Positions 9,269 to 18,661 of a stretch of DNA of 64,000 nt are shown here, in pieces (the stretch's first letter is position 1; each line of letters starts with the position of its first letter). A model generated the notes under the pieces. The model was not told where the DNA came from. It ran no database searches and saw nothing but the letters and a program-made list of their open reading frames with translations. The translations under genes and the position numbers were made by a program. The stretch covers positions 4,288,868 to 4,352,867 of the forward strand of contig NZ_KB913037.1 in NCBI RefSeq assembly GCF_000384295.1, written 5' to 3'. This DNA comes from Amycolatopsis balhimycina FH 1894 (GTDB lineage: Bacteria; Actinomycetota; Actinomycetes; Mycobacteriales; Pseudonocardiaceae).

Positions 9269-10687
9269 ATGAGTCAGCCGCACCGGGCGCAGCATCGCCA
9301 GTCCGAGGGTGACTACTACGCGGAAACCGCCCAGCAGCTCCAAGGTCATGGCACCGACGGCCAACGGCTCACCGAAAAGGCCGCTTCGGACTATTCGGTC
9401 GCGCAGGGAAAGCTCTTGCAGGAAGGGCAAACCCTGCGGGCCGGTGCGCCCGCGCCCGGCGAGAACTACGCGAACCAGCCGCACGAAGCGCTGTACGACA
9501 TGGTCCACCAGAACCTGGACCTCGAGGACCTCAACGACCGCAGCCGGGTCGCCAACGTCTACGGGAACTGGCTGGCGGACGCCTCCAACCAGTTCCGCGA
9601 CGCCGCCACGGCGGCGGGCAGCTCGTGGCAGGGACCGGCGGCCGGCCAGGCGAACACGTTCTTCCAGAGCACGGCCGGACACACCGAACAGACCGGCAAC
9701 GCGATGCAGCTGGCGTCGAACCACTACTCCCAGCAGTCCGCCGCGGCCCACTACGCCAAGACGAACATGCCCGAGCCCACCGGTTTCGACCAGCAGGCCG
9801 AGCTGGACAAGGCGCGACGGCAGTACGAATCCGGCGACCTCGTCGGCATGAACGGCACCATGGGCGGCATCCAGGCCAAGCAGCAGCAGGCCGACGCCGC
9901 GCACCAGCAGGCCGTCCAGGTCCTCCAGAACCTCGACTCGACCTACCACGAGACGGCCAGCTCCCAGCCCACCTACGCCCCGCCGCCGCAGCTCGGGCAG
10001 GGTGACTCCACCTCCGCGTCCGGGTTCCACGGCGGCAGCGGCACCGGCAGCGCCGGCTTCGGCGGCACCGCGGCCGCCGGCGGGACCACCGGGCCGGGCG
10101 GCACGAGCGGCACCTACGTCCCCGGTGGCGCCACCCCGCCGGGCACGACGCCACCCGGGACGACGCCGCCGTCGTACGTCCCGCCCGGCACCACCAGCGG
10201 CACCGGCACCTTCAGCGGCAACACGAACTTCCGCGCCGCACCGGCGGCGAGCGGGTTCAGCCGGATCACTCCCGACGGGCTCGCGATGACCGGCAATCCC
10301 GGCGTCGGCGGGGGAAGCGGGGACACCACGCGCGGCAAGCCCGGCATCGGGTCCGGGCGGGCCGGGACCGGGTTCGCCGGTTCCCGCGTTTCCGGCAGCG
10401 CCGGTACCCCGAAGGAGACGCCCGGAGAAGGCGCCAAGGCCGCGGGGAAGAGCACGGGCAAGGCAGCGGGTGAGCGGCTCGAACGCGGCGCCACCGCCGC
10501 CGCGGCGGCCAAGGGCAAGGCCGGTGGCGCCGGCGCCACGGGTGCGGCCGGGGCCGGCAAGAAGAAGGAAGACGACCAGGAGCACAAGAACAAGTACGGG
10601 GTCGACGACGACGTCTTCGAGCTCAAGCCGGACCACGGGCCCGACGGTGAGAAGATCATGCGGCCGACCATCGGTGAGACGTCCTAG
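9269..10687 (+). CDS. PPE-like / WXG-type ESX substrate with long Gly/Pro-rich tail
   Basis: 472 residues. Residues 1 to about 230 are helical and contain a WxG-type turn (SSWQGPAAG, W120 and G122) in the position expected for the helix-turn-helix of WXG100/PPE proteins. Residues about 240-380 are low-complexity Gly/Thr/Pro with repeated GGTxP and PPGTTP units. The last about 90 residues are mixed Lys/Glu/Ala-rich, ending in a charged KKKEDDQEHKNK segment. There is no signal peptide. Together with espG upstream this is a plausible type VII substrate. Confidence 0.75.
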   Translation: MSQPHRAQHRQSEGDYYAETAQQLQGHGTDGQRLTEKAASDYSVAQGKLLQEGQTLRAGAPAPGENYANQPHEALYDMVHQNLDLEDLNDRSRVANVYGNWLADASNQFRDAATAAGSSWQGPAAGQANTFFQSTAGHTEQTGNAMQLASNHYSQQSAAAHYAKTNMPEPTGFDQQAELDKARRQYESGDLVGMNGTMGGIQAKQQQADAAHQQAVQVLQNLDSTYHETASSQPTYAPPPQLGQGDSTSASGFHGGSGTGSAGFGGTAAAGGTTGPGGTSGTYVPGGATPPGTTPPGTTPPSYVPPGTTSGTGTFSGNTNFRAAPAASGFSRITPDGLAMTGNPGVGGGSGDTTRGKPGIGSGRAGTGFAGSRVSGSAGTPKETPGEGAKAAGKSTGKAAGERLERGATAAAAAKGKAGGAGATGAAGAGKKKEDDQEHKNKYGVDDDVFELKPDHGPDGEKIMRPTIGETS

Positions 10688-10751
10688 GGGACATCCCCCA
10701 AATCCCGCGCCGGCCAAGATCGGCGGCGTGAGCCGCGGTTACATTGGGGTC

Positions 10752-11507
10752 ATGCGCTTCTTCATCGTCGACGCCTTCACCGACCGGCCCTTCGCCGGGA
10801 ACTCCGCCGGGGTCGTCCTGCTGGACGAGCCCGCCGACGCCGTCTGGATGCAGGCCGTCGCCGCCGAGATGAAGCACGCCGAGACCGCCTTCGTCGTGAC
10901 GTCCCAGGACGGCCCGAAGCCGCTCAGGTGGTTCACGCCCGAGGTCGAGGTCGCGCTGTGCGGCCACGCGACCGTCGCGGTCACGCACGTCCTCGGCGGT
11001 GAGCAGACGTACACCACGAAGAGCGGTGAACTGCGCGCCAAGGCCGCGGACGGCTGGGTCGAGCTGGACTTCCCGTCGGACCCGCCGCGGGACACCGACG
11101 ACGACCTGTCCGAAATTCTCCCGGGTGCCGAGATCGAGTACACCGGTCGCGGCGTCGAGAACCTCTTCGCCGTCCTGCCCGACGCCAAGACCGTCCGCGC
11201 GCTCGAGCCGGACCTCGCGAAGCTCAAGGGCACCTGGAACGGCAGGCTGCTGGTCACCGCGAAGGGCGACGACGTCGACTACGTCAGCCGCTTCTTCGCT
11301 CCCGGCGTCGGCATCGACGAAGACCCCGTCACCGGCTCCGCGCACTGCATCCTGTCGCCCTACTGGTCCGGGCAACTGGGGAAGGACGAGCTCACCGGCG
11401 AGCAGGCGTCGGAACGCGGCGGGATCGTCCGGACCCGCCAGGACGGCGACCGGGTCCACCTCGCCGGCCAGGCCGTCACGGTCGTCAGTGGGGAGCTGTA
11501 CGTCTGA
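10752..11507 (+). CDS. PhzF-family isomerase
   Basis: 251 residues, a little short for the family (about 260-300). The N-terminal signature MRFFIVDAFTDRPFAGNSAG and the C-terminal GIDEDPVTGSAHC are both present, as is the catalytic acid E44 (KHAETAF), equivalent to E45 of PhzF. The fold has two related halves that enclose the substrate. Most PhzF-like proteins outside phenazine clusters have unknown substrates, and no phenazine genes are nearby. The 1-bp overlap with the next gene (TGATG) implies co-transcription. Confidence 0.9.
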   Translation: MRFFIVDAFTDRPFAGNSAGVVLLDEPADAVWMQAVAAEMKHAETAFVVTSQDGPKPLRWFTPEVEVALCGHATVAVTHVLGGEQTYTTKSGELRAKAADGWVELDFPSDPPRDTDDDLSEILPGAEIEYTGRGVENLFAVLPDAKTVRALEPDLAKLKGTWNGRLLVTAKGDDVDYVSRFFAPGVGIDEDPVTGSAHCILSPYWSGQLGKDELTGEQASERGGIVRTRQDGDRVHLAGQAVTVVSGELYV

Positions 11508-11881
11508 TGCGCACCTTGCTGAACATCATCTGGCTCGTCCTGTGCGGCTTCTGGATGGCGCTGGGCTACCTGGTCGCCGGGGTGATCTGCTGCATCCTCG
11601 TCATCACCATCCCGTTCGGGCTGGCGTCGTTCCGGATCGCGCGCTACGCGCTCTGGCCGTTCGGCCGCACCGTCGTCGACCGGCGTGACGCGGGCGCCGC
11701 GTCGTTCCTCGGCAACGTCATCTGGTTCGTCTTCGCCGGGTTGTGGCTGGCGATCGGGCACATCGTCACCGGGATCGGGCTGTGCATCACGATCATCGGC
11801 ATCCCGCTCGGCGTCGCGAACTTCAAGATGATCCCGGTGTCGCTGATGCCGCTCGGCAAGGAGATCGTCGAGCTCCCCTGA
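11507..11881 (+). CDS. YccF-domain inner-membrane protein
   Basis: 124 residues with four hydrophobic segments arranged as two similar halves. Each half has the pattern NxIWLVLCGFWMALGYLVAG followed by ITIPFGLASF or IGIPLGVANF, the duplicated YccF (DUF307) motif. The molecular role of this family is not established. It is translated from an ATG overlapping the phzF-like stop, and its own stop abuts the stop of the convergent phosphatase with no spacer. Confidence 0.85.
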   Translation: MRTLLNIIWLVLCGFWMALGYLVAGVICCILVITIPFGLASFRIARYALWPFGRTVVDRRDAGAASFLGNVIWFVFAGLWLAIGHIVTGIGLCITIIGIPLGVANFKMIPVSLMPLGKEIVELP

Positions 11882-12682
11882 TCAGGACTCCGGCTCGTAC
11901 GGCAGCTCGACGACCAGGCAGGGCCCGCCGACGAACAGGCCGCCGTCGACGCCCAGCGCCTTGCCACCCGCGTACAGGAACGGGCCCTCGAGCTGGGTCG
12001 GGTGGATCCCCAGCTGGTCGGCGATGACGCTGTGCCCGTGCACGATCCGGGAGCCGCCGAGGACCTCCATCAGCTTCCCGGCGTTCTCTTCGCCGTCCGG
12101 GCCGCGGAAGGCGTACCGCGTCGTCATGCGGCGCCAGACGTCCCACCAGGCTTCGATGTCGTTGCCCTCGAGGATCTCGCGAGCGGCCTCGTTGATCTCC
12201 TCGATCGAGGAACCCCAGTCGAGGTACTCCAGCGTGTCCGAGTGCAGCAGCAGGTGATCGGCGGCGAGCGCGGCCAGCGGGCGCGCGGTCAGCCACTCGA
12301 TGTGCTCCGGCGTCAGGCGGTCCTGGTCCGAGAGCAGGCCGCCGTTGATCTCCCAGCTGCGGGCGAAGCTGCGCGGGCCGAAGTCGGACGGCACCGGCTC
12401 GTCGCCGAAGTGGTACATCCCCAGCGCGAGGATCTCGTGGTTGCCCAGCAGGGTCTGCACCTGGCCGCCGGCCTCGGCCGCCTGCTCCTCGAGCCGCATG
12501 ACCAGGTCGATCGCGCCGACGCCGTCCGGGCCGCGGTCGACGAAGTCGCCGAGGAACCACAGCTGGGCCTCGCCGCCGGACCAGTTGTCCTCTTCGTCGA
12601 CCAGGCCCTCGGCTCTCAGGGCGTCGGCGAGTTCGTCACGGTGGCCATGGACGTCACCGACCACATACGTGGACTTGCTCAT
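11882..12682 (-). CDS. Calcineurin-like metallophosphoesterase
   Basis: 266 residues. The metal-binding signature of the calcineurin-like fold is complete: GDVHGH near residue 9, GDFVDRG near 45, GNHE near 80, and later histidines in the HGHSVIADQ segment. It most resembles bacterial PP-family serine/threonine phosphatases or diadenosine tetraphosphatases. There is no signal peptide, so it is cytosolic. The substrate is unknown. Confidence 0.88.
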   Translation of the reverse strand: MSKSTYVVGDVHGHRDELADALRAEGLVDEEDNWSGGEAQLWFLGDFVDRGPDGVGAIDLVMRLEEQAAEAGGQVQTLLGNHEILALGMYHFGDEPVPSDFGPRSFARSWEINGGLLSDQDRLTPEHIEWLTARPLAALAADHLLLHSDTLEYLDWGSSIEEINEAAREILEGNDIEAWWDVWRRMTTRYAFRGPDGEENAGKLMEVLGGSRIVHGHSVIADQLGIHPTQLEGPFLYAGGKALGVDGGLFVGGPCLVVELPYEPES

Positions 12683-12719
12683 CCGGTGACGATAAGCCCT
12701 GCTTCGGACTCAGCGTAGG

Positions 12720-13514
12720 TCAGCCTTCGCCGAACGGGTCCAGCGTTCGCCCGATCAGGTCGGCGACCGAGTCGAGCACCAGCGTCGGCCGATACGGATA
12801 GCGTTCGGCCGACTCCCGGCTGGATATGCCGGTGAGCACCAGGATGGTCTGCAGCCCGGCTTCGATGCCCGAGTGCACGTCGGTGTCCATCCGGTCGCCG
12901 ATCATCAGCGTCGACTCCGAGTGCGCGCCGAGCCGCCGCAGCGCCGAGCGCATCATCAGCGGGTTCGGCTTGCCGACGTAGTACGGCGAGCGCCCGGTGG
13001 CCTTCTCGATCAGTGCCGCGACGGACCCGGTCGCCGGCATCGACCCTTCCACGCTCGGGCCGGTCGCGTCGGGGTTGGTCGCGATGAACTTCGCGCCGCC
13101 CTCGATGAGCCGGATCGCGCGGGTGATGGCACTGAAGCTGTAGGTGCGGGTCTCGCCCAGCACGACGTAGTCCGGGTCACGCTCGGTCAGCACGTAGCCG
13201 ACCTCGTGCAGCGCCGTGGTGAGGCCCGCTTCGCCGATGACGTACGCCGAGCCGTTCGGCCGCTGCGACGAGAGGAACTTCGCGGTCGCCAGCGCCGACG
13301 TCCAGATCGACTCCTCCGGGATGTCGAGCCCGGTGCGCTCCAGCCGTGCCCGCAGGTCGCGCGGGGTGTAGATCGAGTTGTTCGTCAGCACCAGGAAGTC
13401 GATGCCGTTCGCCTTCAGCTCGGCGAGGAACTCGTCGGCCCCCGGGACGAGGTGCTCCTCCTTCACCAGGACGCCGTCCATGTCGGAGAGGTACGTCCAC
13501 CGGCGTTCGTTCAT
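12720..13514 (-). CDS. HAD-IIA hydrolase, NagD-like phosphatase
   Basis: 264 residues. Motif I is DMDGVLV with D11 as nucleophile and D13. Motif II is LTNNS, the lysine of motif III is in YVGKPNP, and motif IV is MIGDRMDTD. The large C2-type cap between motifs II and III is that of the NagD / p-nitrophenylphosphatase group. Members dephosphorylate nucleotides or sugar phosphates; the substrate here cannot be deduced. The gene lies 37 bp upstream of the metallophosphoesterase on the same strand and is probably co-transcribed. Confidence 0.9.
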   Translation of the reverse strand: MNERRWTYLSDMDGVLVKEEHLVPGADEFLAELKANGIDFLVLTNNSIYTPRDLRARLERTGLDIPEESIWTSALATAKFLSSQRPNGSAYVIGEAGLTTALHEVGYVLTERDPDYVVLGETRTYSFSAITRAIRLIEGGAKFIATNPDATGPSVEGSMPATGSVAALIEKATGRSPYYVGKPNPLMMRSALRRLGAHSESTLMIGDRMDTDVHSGIEAGLQTILVLTGISSRESAERYPYRPTLVLDSVADLIGRTLDPFGEG

Positions 13515-13704
13515 GGGCGGAACCTATCACGCGCGCGAGGCACCTGCGTGGCACAGCGAAAAGGGCTACAGTGGGAATTGCCGGTATCGCGAGGGGAGTC
13601 GCGTATCCGGTTACCGAGGGGGTTCGGGGGAATACTTTTCGGCAACGGCGGCGCGCTCGTCGTCGCGCAATTCTTCCTGCCCCCGTGACCCAAGGGGGAA
13701 AACC

Positions 13705-15483
13705 ATGACCGAAATCATCGAGCGCCCGGCGGCCACCGCGGCGATCGACGCGCCGAACTGGGGACTCACCAAGTTCCTCGACCCACTGCCGGTTCCACCA
13801 GTGTTCCGGCCCCGCAGCCGGGAAACGATCACCATTCCGATGGTCACCCGGCAGCAGAAGCTGCACTCGCAATTGCCCGAAAGTACGTTGTGGACGTACG
13901 CGGGGCATTTCCCGGGTCCGACTATCGAAGTGCGCAGCGGCCGGCAGCTGCGGATTTCGTGGTCGAACGAAATCGACGGTGAGTTCCCGCTCGTCGCCGT
14001 CAAGGGCCCAATCGCCACGGGGCCCACGAGCCGTCCGGGCCGCGAGCTCGACAAGGAGAACTACTCGATCATCGAGGGCGTCGCCGACCTGCCGGCCTGG
14101 ACGGTCGTCCACCTGCACGGCGCGCGCACCAACGCGGGCAACGACGGCTGGGCGCACAACGCGGGTCTCAAGGGCACGTCCCAGCTGGCGGAGTACCAGA
14201 ACCGCCAGCAGGCGATGCCGCTCTGGTACCACGACCACGCCATGGCGATCACGCGCTTCAACGTCCACACGGGCCTGGCCGGGATGTACCTGGTCCGCGA
14301 CGACGAGGAGGACGCGCTCGGCCTGCCGCACGGCGACCACGAGCTCCCGCTGATCATCACCGACCGCAACCTGGACACCGACCCGGCGACCGGCGCGCTG
14401 ACCGGCCAGGTGCTGTTCAAGGTGCCCTTCATCCCGCCGAACGGCCCGATGATTCCGTTCACGGGCCCGTTCAACCTGGTCAACGGCGTGATCTGGCCGC
14501 ACCTGGACGTCGACGCGCGGTGGTACCGCTTCCGGCTGCTCAACGCGGCCAACTCGCGGTTCTACACGCTCAACCTGGTCGACGAGAACAACGTCCCGGT
14601 CAACGACGCCGTTCGCCTGATCGGCACGGACGGCGGCCTGCTGCCCGCGCCGGCGCCGTTGCCGAACGGCGGGCTGACCGTCGCGCCGGCCGAGCGCTTC
14701 GACGTCCTCATCGACTTCAGCCGCTTCAAGGGGCAGAAGCTCAAGCTGCGCAACGCCGACCCGCGGCTGGGTGTCGTCGAGCCGGACCTGATGGAGTTCC
14801 GGGTGGACAGCCGGGCGAAGCACGACCCGTTCGCGCTGCCGGAGAAGATCTCGACGTCGTACACGCGGCTGCAGCACGGCACGACGCTGCCGGAGGACCA
14901 CGACCACGTCTGGGTCGCGCTGCTGCTCAACGCCGAGGGACACCCGGAGATGTGGGACCTCCAGCAGGTCGACGCGGACCCGGGCGGCGCGGGAGTCATC
15001 CAGCTGCAGGACCCGAACGGCGGGCTGAAGACGTTCCGGATGAACGGGCGGCTCTTCGACGACACGACGGGGATCTTCATCGACCACGACCGGTGGGCGG
15101 TGTGGAACCTCGTGCACGTCGCGAACGGCGGGCCGTCACACCCGGTCCACGTCCACCTGACGGAGTTCCAGGCGCTGTTCCGGCGCGCCTTCACCACGAC
15201 GTTCGACCAGGCCACGGAACGGACGACGGCGCCGATCAGCGGGTTCACCGACGTCCCGCTGGAGAAGTACGAGGAGGGCTGGAAGGACACGATCATCGTG
15301 AACCCCGGCCAGTGGGTGAGCGTCGCCGGCCGGTTCGGCGGCGGCACCGGCGAGTTCATGTTCCACTGCCACATCCTCGACCACGAGGACGAGGGCATGA
15401 TGCGGCCGTTCGTCGTGCACCCGCCCGAGGTGGCGAAGTTCCACGTCCACCCGGGCGGCGGCCACCACCACGACGCCGCCTGA
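13705..15483 (+). CDS. Multicopper oxidase, phenoxazinone synthase / CotA-like
   Basis: 592 residues from an ATG preceded by AAGGGGG. All copper-binding clusters are present: HLHG (136-139), WYHDHAM (H176 and H178), HPVHVHL, and HCHILDHEDEGMM near the C-terminus (H554, C555, H556, then the axial Met). The N-terminal part NWGLTKFLDPLPVPPVFRP and the lack of any signal peptide resemble cytosolic phenoxazinone synthase of Streptomyces and the bilirubin oxidase/CotA group, not exported laccases. The likely reaction is oxidation of o-aminophenols or related phenols with reduction of oxygen to water. The tail is His-rich (HVHPGGGHHHDAA). The gene is alone on its strand with no biosynthetic cluster beside it. 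Confidence 0.9.
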   Translation: MTEIIERPAATAAIDAPNWGLTKFLDPLPVPPVFRPRSRETITIPMVTRQQKLHSQLPESTLWTYAGHFPGPTIEVRSGRQLRISWSNEIDGEFPLVAVKGPIATGPTSRPGRELDKENYSIIEGVADLPAWTVVHLHGARTNAGNDGWAHNAGLKGTSQLAEYQNRQQAMPLWYHDHAMAITRFNVHTGLAGMYLVRDDEEDALGLPHGDHELPLIITDRNLDTDPATGALTGQVLFKVPFIPPNGPMIPFTGPFNLVNGVIWPHLDVDARWYRFRLLNAANSRFYTLNLVDENNVPVNDAVRLIGTDGGLLPAPAPLPNGGLTVAPAERFDVLIDFSRFKGQKLKLRNADPRLGVVEPDLMEFRVDSRAKHDPFALPEKISTSYTRLQHGTTLPEDHDHVWVALLLNAEGHPEMWDLQQVDADPGGAGVIQLQDPNGGLKTFRMNGRLFDDTTGIFIDHDRWAVWNLVHVANGGPSHPVHVHLTEFQALFRRAFTTTFDQATERTTAPISGFTDVPLEKYEEGWKDTIIVNPGQWVSVAGRFGGGTGEFMFHCHILDHEDEGMMRPFVVHPPEVAKFHVHPGGGHHHDAA

Positions 15484-15485
15484 GG

Positions 15486-16553
15486 TCAGGAGGCCGCGGC
15501 CGGGTGCACGCTCACGGTCGCGGCCTTCACCGACAACGTCACCGCCGAGCCGGGCTCGAGGGCGAGCTCGGCGACGGCGGCCGGGGTGAGGTCGGCGGTG
15601 AGGCCGTGGGCCCAGCCGTCGCCCTCGGCCCGGACGCGGATCACCGGCCCGTGCGGCTCCAGGGCCGCGACGACGGCGTCGGTGGTGTTGCGCGGGCTGC
15701 CGCGGTGCTCGCCGTCGTGCGGGTAGACGGCGACGGCGTTCGGCGGGAACACCGCCACGGCGGGCTCGCCCAGCACCACGTCGGCCGCCGGGATGCCGCT
15801 GACGACGTCGCCGGACGCCGTCCGCAGCCCTTCGGGGACCGCGGTCCCGGCGACGAGGTTGAGCCCGGCGATCCGCGCGGTGAACGCCGTCCGCGGCGCC
15901 GAAAGCACTTCCCGCGTCGGGCCGCGTTCGACGATGCGGCCGTCGTTCATCACCGCGACGTGGTCGGCGAGGGCGAGCGCGTCCAGCGGGTCGTGCGTGA
16001 CGAGCACGGTCGTCGGCCCGGTCTTGAGCACCCGCCGCAGCAGGCCGCGGATCGCCGGGGCGGCGTCGACGTCGAGCGCGGCGAACGGCTCGTCGAGCAG
16101 CAGCAGCTCCGGTTCGGCGGCCAGGGCCCTGGCGATCGCGACGCGCTGGGCCTGGCCGCCGGACAGCTGCCCGGGCCGCCGGTCGGCCAGCGAAACGGCG
16201 TCCACTTCGGCCAGCCAGAAGTAGGCACGCTCCCGCGCGGCGTGGCGGCCGGCACCGGTCGAGCGCGGCGAGAACGCGACGTTGTCCACTGCGGACAGGT
16301 GCGGGAAGAGCAGCGCGTCCTGGGACAGGAGCCCGATCCCGCGGCGGTGCGGCGGCACGCCGGCCAGCGCGCGCCCGGCCACCGTGATCTCCGCCGTCGT
16401 CGGCGTGACCAGCCCCGCCAGGCAGCCCAGGACCGTCGACTTGCCGGAACCGTTCGGGCCGAGGAGCGCCAGCACGCTCCCGGCGGGCACGTCGAGGTCC
16501 ACTTCGAGGTGGAACGAGCCGCGGACGGCGTCGATCCGGGCGGCGAGGCTCAT
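15486..16553 (-). CDS. modC: Molybdate ABC transporter ATP-binding protein
   Basis: 355 residues. Walker A is GPNGSGKST (residues 32-40), the signature LSGGQAQR and Walker [13 protein letters not shown] are complete, and a C-terminal Mop/TOBE domain (about 285-355) ends in [16 protein letters not shown]. The C-terminal Mop domain, which binds oxyanion in ModC, separates it from generic importers. The start overlaps the modB stop by four bases (ATGA). Its position after modA and modB on the same strand supports the name. Confidence 0.92.
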   Translation of the reverse strand: MSLAARIDAVRGSFHLEVDLDVPAGSVLALLGPNGSGKSTVLGCLAGLVTPTTAEITVAGRALAGVPPHRRGIGLLSQDALLFPHLSAVDNVAFSPRSTGAGRHAARERAYFWLAEVDAVSLADRRPGQLSGGQAQRVAIARALAAEPELLLLDEPFAALDVDAAPAIRGLLRRVLKTGPTTVLVTHDPLDALALADHVAVMNDGRIVERGPTREVLSAPRTAFTARIAGLNLVAGTAVPEGLRTASGDVVSGIPAADVVLGEPAVAVFPPNAVAVYPHDGEHRGSPRNTTDAVVAALEPHGPVIRVRAEGDGWAHGLTADLTPAAVAELALEPGSAVTLSVKAATVSVHPAAAS

Positions 16554-17317
16554 CGCAGGCCGCCTTCCCACGAGCGCGGCCGCGCGAAGGCGATGACGAC
16601 GATCGCCACGACGATGAGCAGCAGCGCGAGCGCCACCGCGCTGTCGACGTCCGCTTCGGCCTGCGTGTAGACCTCGAGCGGCAGGGTGCGGGTGACGTCT
16701 TCGAGGCTGCCCGCGAAGGTGATCGTGGCGCCGAACTCGCCGAGCGCGCGGGCGAAGCTGAGCACGACGCCGGAGCCGAGCGCGGGCAGCAGCAGCGGCA
16801 GCGTGACCCGGCGGAAGACGGTCCACGGGCGCGCGCCCAGCGTCGCGGCGACCTGCTCGTAGCGGTCGCCGGAGTTCCGGAGCGCGCCTTCGAGGCTGAC
16901 CACGAGGAACGGCATCGCGACGAACGTCTGCGCGATCACCACCGCCGTCGTCGTGAACGGCACGGACTCCCCGGTCAGGGCGGTGATGAGGATGCCGAGG
17001 AAACCCTTGCGGCCGAGCAGGTAGAGCAGCGCGAGCCCGCCGACCACCGGCGGCAGCACCAGCGGCAGCAGCACGATCGGCCGCAGCAGCCGGACCCCGC
17101 GGAACCGGGCCCGCGCGAGCACGACGGCCAGCGGCACGCCGAGCAGCACACAGGCCAGAGTGGACAGTGCCGCCGTGATCAGCGACAGCCGCAGCGCGTG
17201 CCACGAAGACGGCGTGACGATCAGTGACGGCAGCCGCGTCAGGTCGGTGCGGACGAGCAGCCCGACGACCGGCAGCACGACCAGCGCCAGCGCGAGCGTC
17301 GCGGGGACGGCGAGCAC
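16550..17317 (-). CDS. modB: Molybdate ABC transporter permease
   Basis: About 255 residues with five to six membrane helices. The cytoplasmic coupling loop is [20 protein letters not shown], the EAA motif, and [16 protein letters not shown] is typical of ModB/CysT permeases. I start at the GTG at 17317 because upstream in-frame codons run into a hairpin and contain no start. The ribosome-binding site is poor, so the exact start is uncertain. The stop overlaps modC. Confidence 0.88.
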   Translation of the reverse strand: MLAVPATLALALVVLPVVGLLVRTDLTRLPSLIVTPSSWHALRLSLITAALSTLACVLLGVPLAVVLARARFRGVRLLRPIVLLPLVLPPVVGGLALLYLLGRKGFLGILITALTGESVPFTTTAVVIAQTFVAMPFLVVSLEGALRNSGDRYEQVAATLGARPWTVFRRVTLPLLLPALGSGVVLSFARALGEFGATITFAGSLEDVTRTLPLEVYTQAEADVDSAVALALLLIVVAIVVIAFARPRSWEGGLR

Positions 17318-17327
17318 CCACGGAACG

Positions 17328-17369
17328 CGCGAGTGGCCGGCCGGGGAAGTCCCCGGCCGGCCACTCGCG
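17328..17369 (-). terminator. Strong hairpin between modA and modB
   Basis: Perfect 19-base arms (17328-17346 and 17351-17369) with a 4-base loop, almost entirely G and C, lie 6 bases after the modA stop and about 11 bases before the modB start. In an operon this fits partial termination or mRNA end-stabilisation, giving more ModA than ModBC. It also occupies the place where the modB ribosome-binding site should be. Confidence 0.75.
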
Positions 17370-17375
17370 GAACGC

Positions 17376-18227
17376 CTACTGCGCAGAGCCGAACCCGACC
17401 TTCGCCAGCTCGGTCTTGCCTTCGGTGCCGAGGACGAACTCCTCGAACTGGTGCGCCAGGTCGGCCTGGCCGCCCTTGACCGCGGCGATCGGGTAGCTGT
17501 TGATCGCCTGGCCCGCCTCGGGGAAGTCGACCTTGTCGACCTTGCCCGCGGCCGAGGTCGCGTCGGTGACGTAGACCAGGCCCGCGTCGGCGTCACCGGA
17601 CTGCACCTTGTTCAGCACCTGCTTGACGTCCTGCTCCTCGCTCTTCGGCTTGAGCGTGACGCGGGTGGCCGTCTCGACCTTCTTCGTCGCCGAGCCGCAC
17701 GGCACCTGCGGGGCGCAGGTGATGACGGTCAGCCCGGGCTTGTTGAGGTCTTGAAACGTCTTGATGTTCTTAGAATTGCCCGGCGCGACCGCGATGGCGA
17801 GCTTGTTGGTGGCGAACACGGTCGCCTGGCCGTCGATCACGCCACCCTGGACGGCCTTGTCCATGTTCGTCTGGTCGGCCGAGGCGAAGACGTCGGCCTT
17901 CGCGCCGTTGGTCAGCTGCTGGACCAGGCCGGACGAGCCCGCGAAGCTGAACTTCACGGTGACGCCGGAGTGCTGCGCCTCGAACTCCTTGCCGAGCGCG
18001 GTGAACGACTCGGTGAGCGACGCGGCGGCGAACACGGTCAGCGTGCCGCCGCCGGCGTTTCCGGCCCCCTTGGGCGCGGGTGCGGTGACCGACGCCCCGC
18101 CGGTCTGCGTGCTGGGCTCGTCCGAGCTGCTGCACGCGCCCGCGAACAGGGCGACGGCCGCGACGGCCAGAGCAAGCTGTGACAACCGGGGCTTCGCCCC
18201 GGGCCCCCGAAATGCGGGCTTCTTCAT
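17376..18227 (-). CDS. modA: Molybdate-binding lipoprotein of the ABC transporter
   Basis: 283 residues from an ATG with GGAAGG upstream; this ATG overlaps the stop of the regulator gene (ATGA). The lipobox LFAGAC is followed by a disordered Ser/Thr/Pro stretch. The ModA fold begins with [13 protein letters not shown] and continues with [11 protein letters not shown] and [13 protein letters not shown], the segments that supply oxyanion-binding Ser and Ala backbone contacts. YPIAAVKGG near the end is also typical. It captures molybdate, and possibly tungstate, outside the membrane. Confidence 0.92.
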   Translation of the reverse strand: MKKPAFRGPGAKPRLSQLALAVAAVALFAGACSSSDEPSTQTGGASVTAPAPKGAGNAGGGTLTVFAAASLTESFTALGKEFEAQHSGVTVKFSFAGSSGLVQQLTNGAKADVFASADQTNMDKAVQGGVIDGQATVFATNKLAIAVAPGNSKNIKTFQDLNKPGLTVITCAPQVPCGSATKKVETATRVTLKPKSEEQDVKQVLNKVQSGDADAGLVYVTDATSAAGKVDKVDFPEAGQAINSYPIAAVKGGQADLAHQFEEFVLGTEGKTELAKVGFGSAQ

Positions 18228-18628
18228 CGACTTCCTTCCGGTGTTTCCACGACAACAGTGGTCGCCTTGACGACCGCGACCGCGAGCACCCCTGGGCGCA
18301 GCCCCAGCTCGCGGACGGCTTCCGTACTCATCAGGGACACCACGCGGTGTGCCCCGCACTGCAGTTCCACCTGGGCCATCACCTTGTCGGCGATGACCTC
18401 GGTGACCAGCCCCACGAACTTGTTGCGGGCCGAGCGGCCGACCGTCGACGGGTCGTCGGGGCCCGAGGCCTGAGCCCGGGCGAACCCGGCCAGCTGGGCG
18501 CCGTCGACGACCTTGCGGCCGGCGGCGTCGTCGGTGGCGGTCAGCTGGCCCGCGCGCACCCAGCGGCGCACGGTGTCGTCACTGACCCCGAGCAGGCGCG
18601 CGGCCTCGGACAACCGAAATTGCGGCAT
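18224..18628 (-). CDS. HTH-Mop molybdate-responsive regulator
   Basis: 134 residues in two parts. Residues 1 to about 55 are an excisionase/MerR-like helix-turn-helix (RLSEAARLLGVSDDTVRRWV). Residues about 66-131 form a single Mop/TOBE domain (ARNKFVGLVTEVIADKVMAQ). Mop domains bind molybdate, so this is probably a one-component sensor controlling the mod operon. It is the first gene, overlapping modA by four bases, which would also permit autoregulation. The two-part design differs from E. coli ModE but is widespread in actinobacteria. Confidence 0.85.
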   Translation of the reverse strand: MPQFRLSEAARLLGVSDDTVRRWVRAGQLTATDDAAGRKVVDGAQLAGFARAQASGPDDPSTVGRSARNKFVGLVTEVIADKVMAQVELQCGAHRVVSLMSTEAVRELGLRPGVLAVAVVKATTVVVETPEGSR

Positions 18629-18637
18629 GCCGCAGAC

Positions 18638-18643
18638 ATTATC
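18638..18643 (-). promoter_or_regulatory. -10 element of the molybdenum operon
   Basis: On the minus strand GATAAT lies about ten bases before the regulator's ATG, within the 33-bp gap to the marR-like gene. This spacing would give a very short leader or a leaderless mRNA. The hexamer is flanked by two CTGCGG units, a possible operator. Confidence 0.5.
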
Positions 18644-18661
18644 TCCGCAGTTGAGGAAAAG

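Noticed and set aside
13705..15483. Multicopper oxidase as part of a phenoxazinone or other antibiotic cluster, together with the AfsR-type regulator
   Set aside because: The two genes are more than 40 kb apart and no PKS, NRPS or aminophenol synthesis genes lie nearby. An isolated oxidase is the simpler reading.
18228..18359. Longer N-terminus for ModA
   Set aside because: It would overlap the regulator gene. The ATG at 18227 has its own ribosome-binding site and gives a normal lipoprotein signal.
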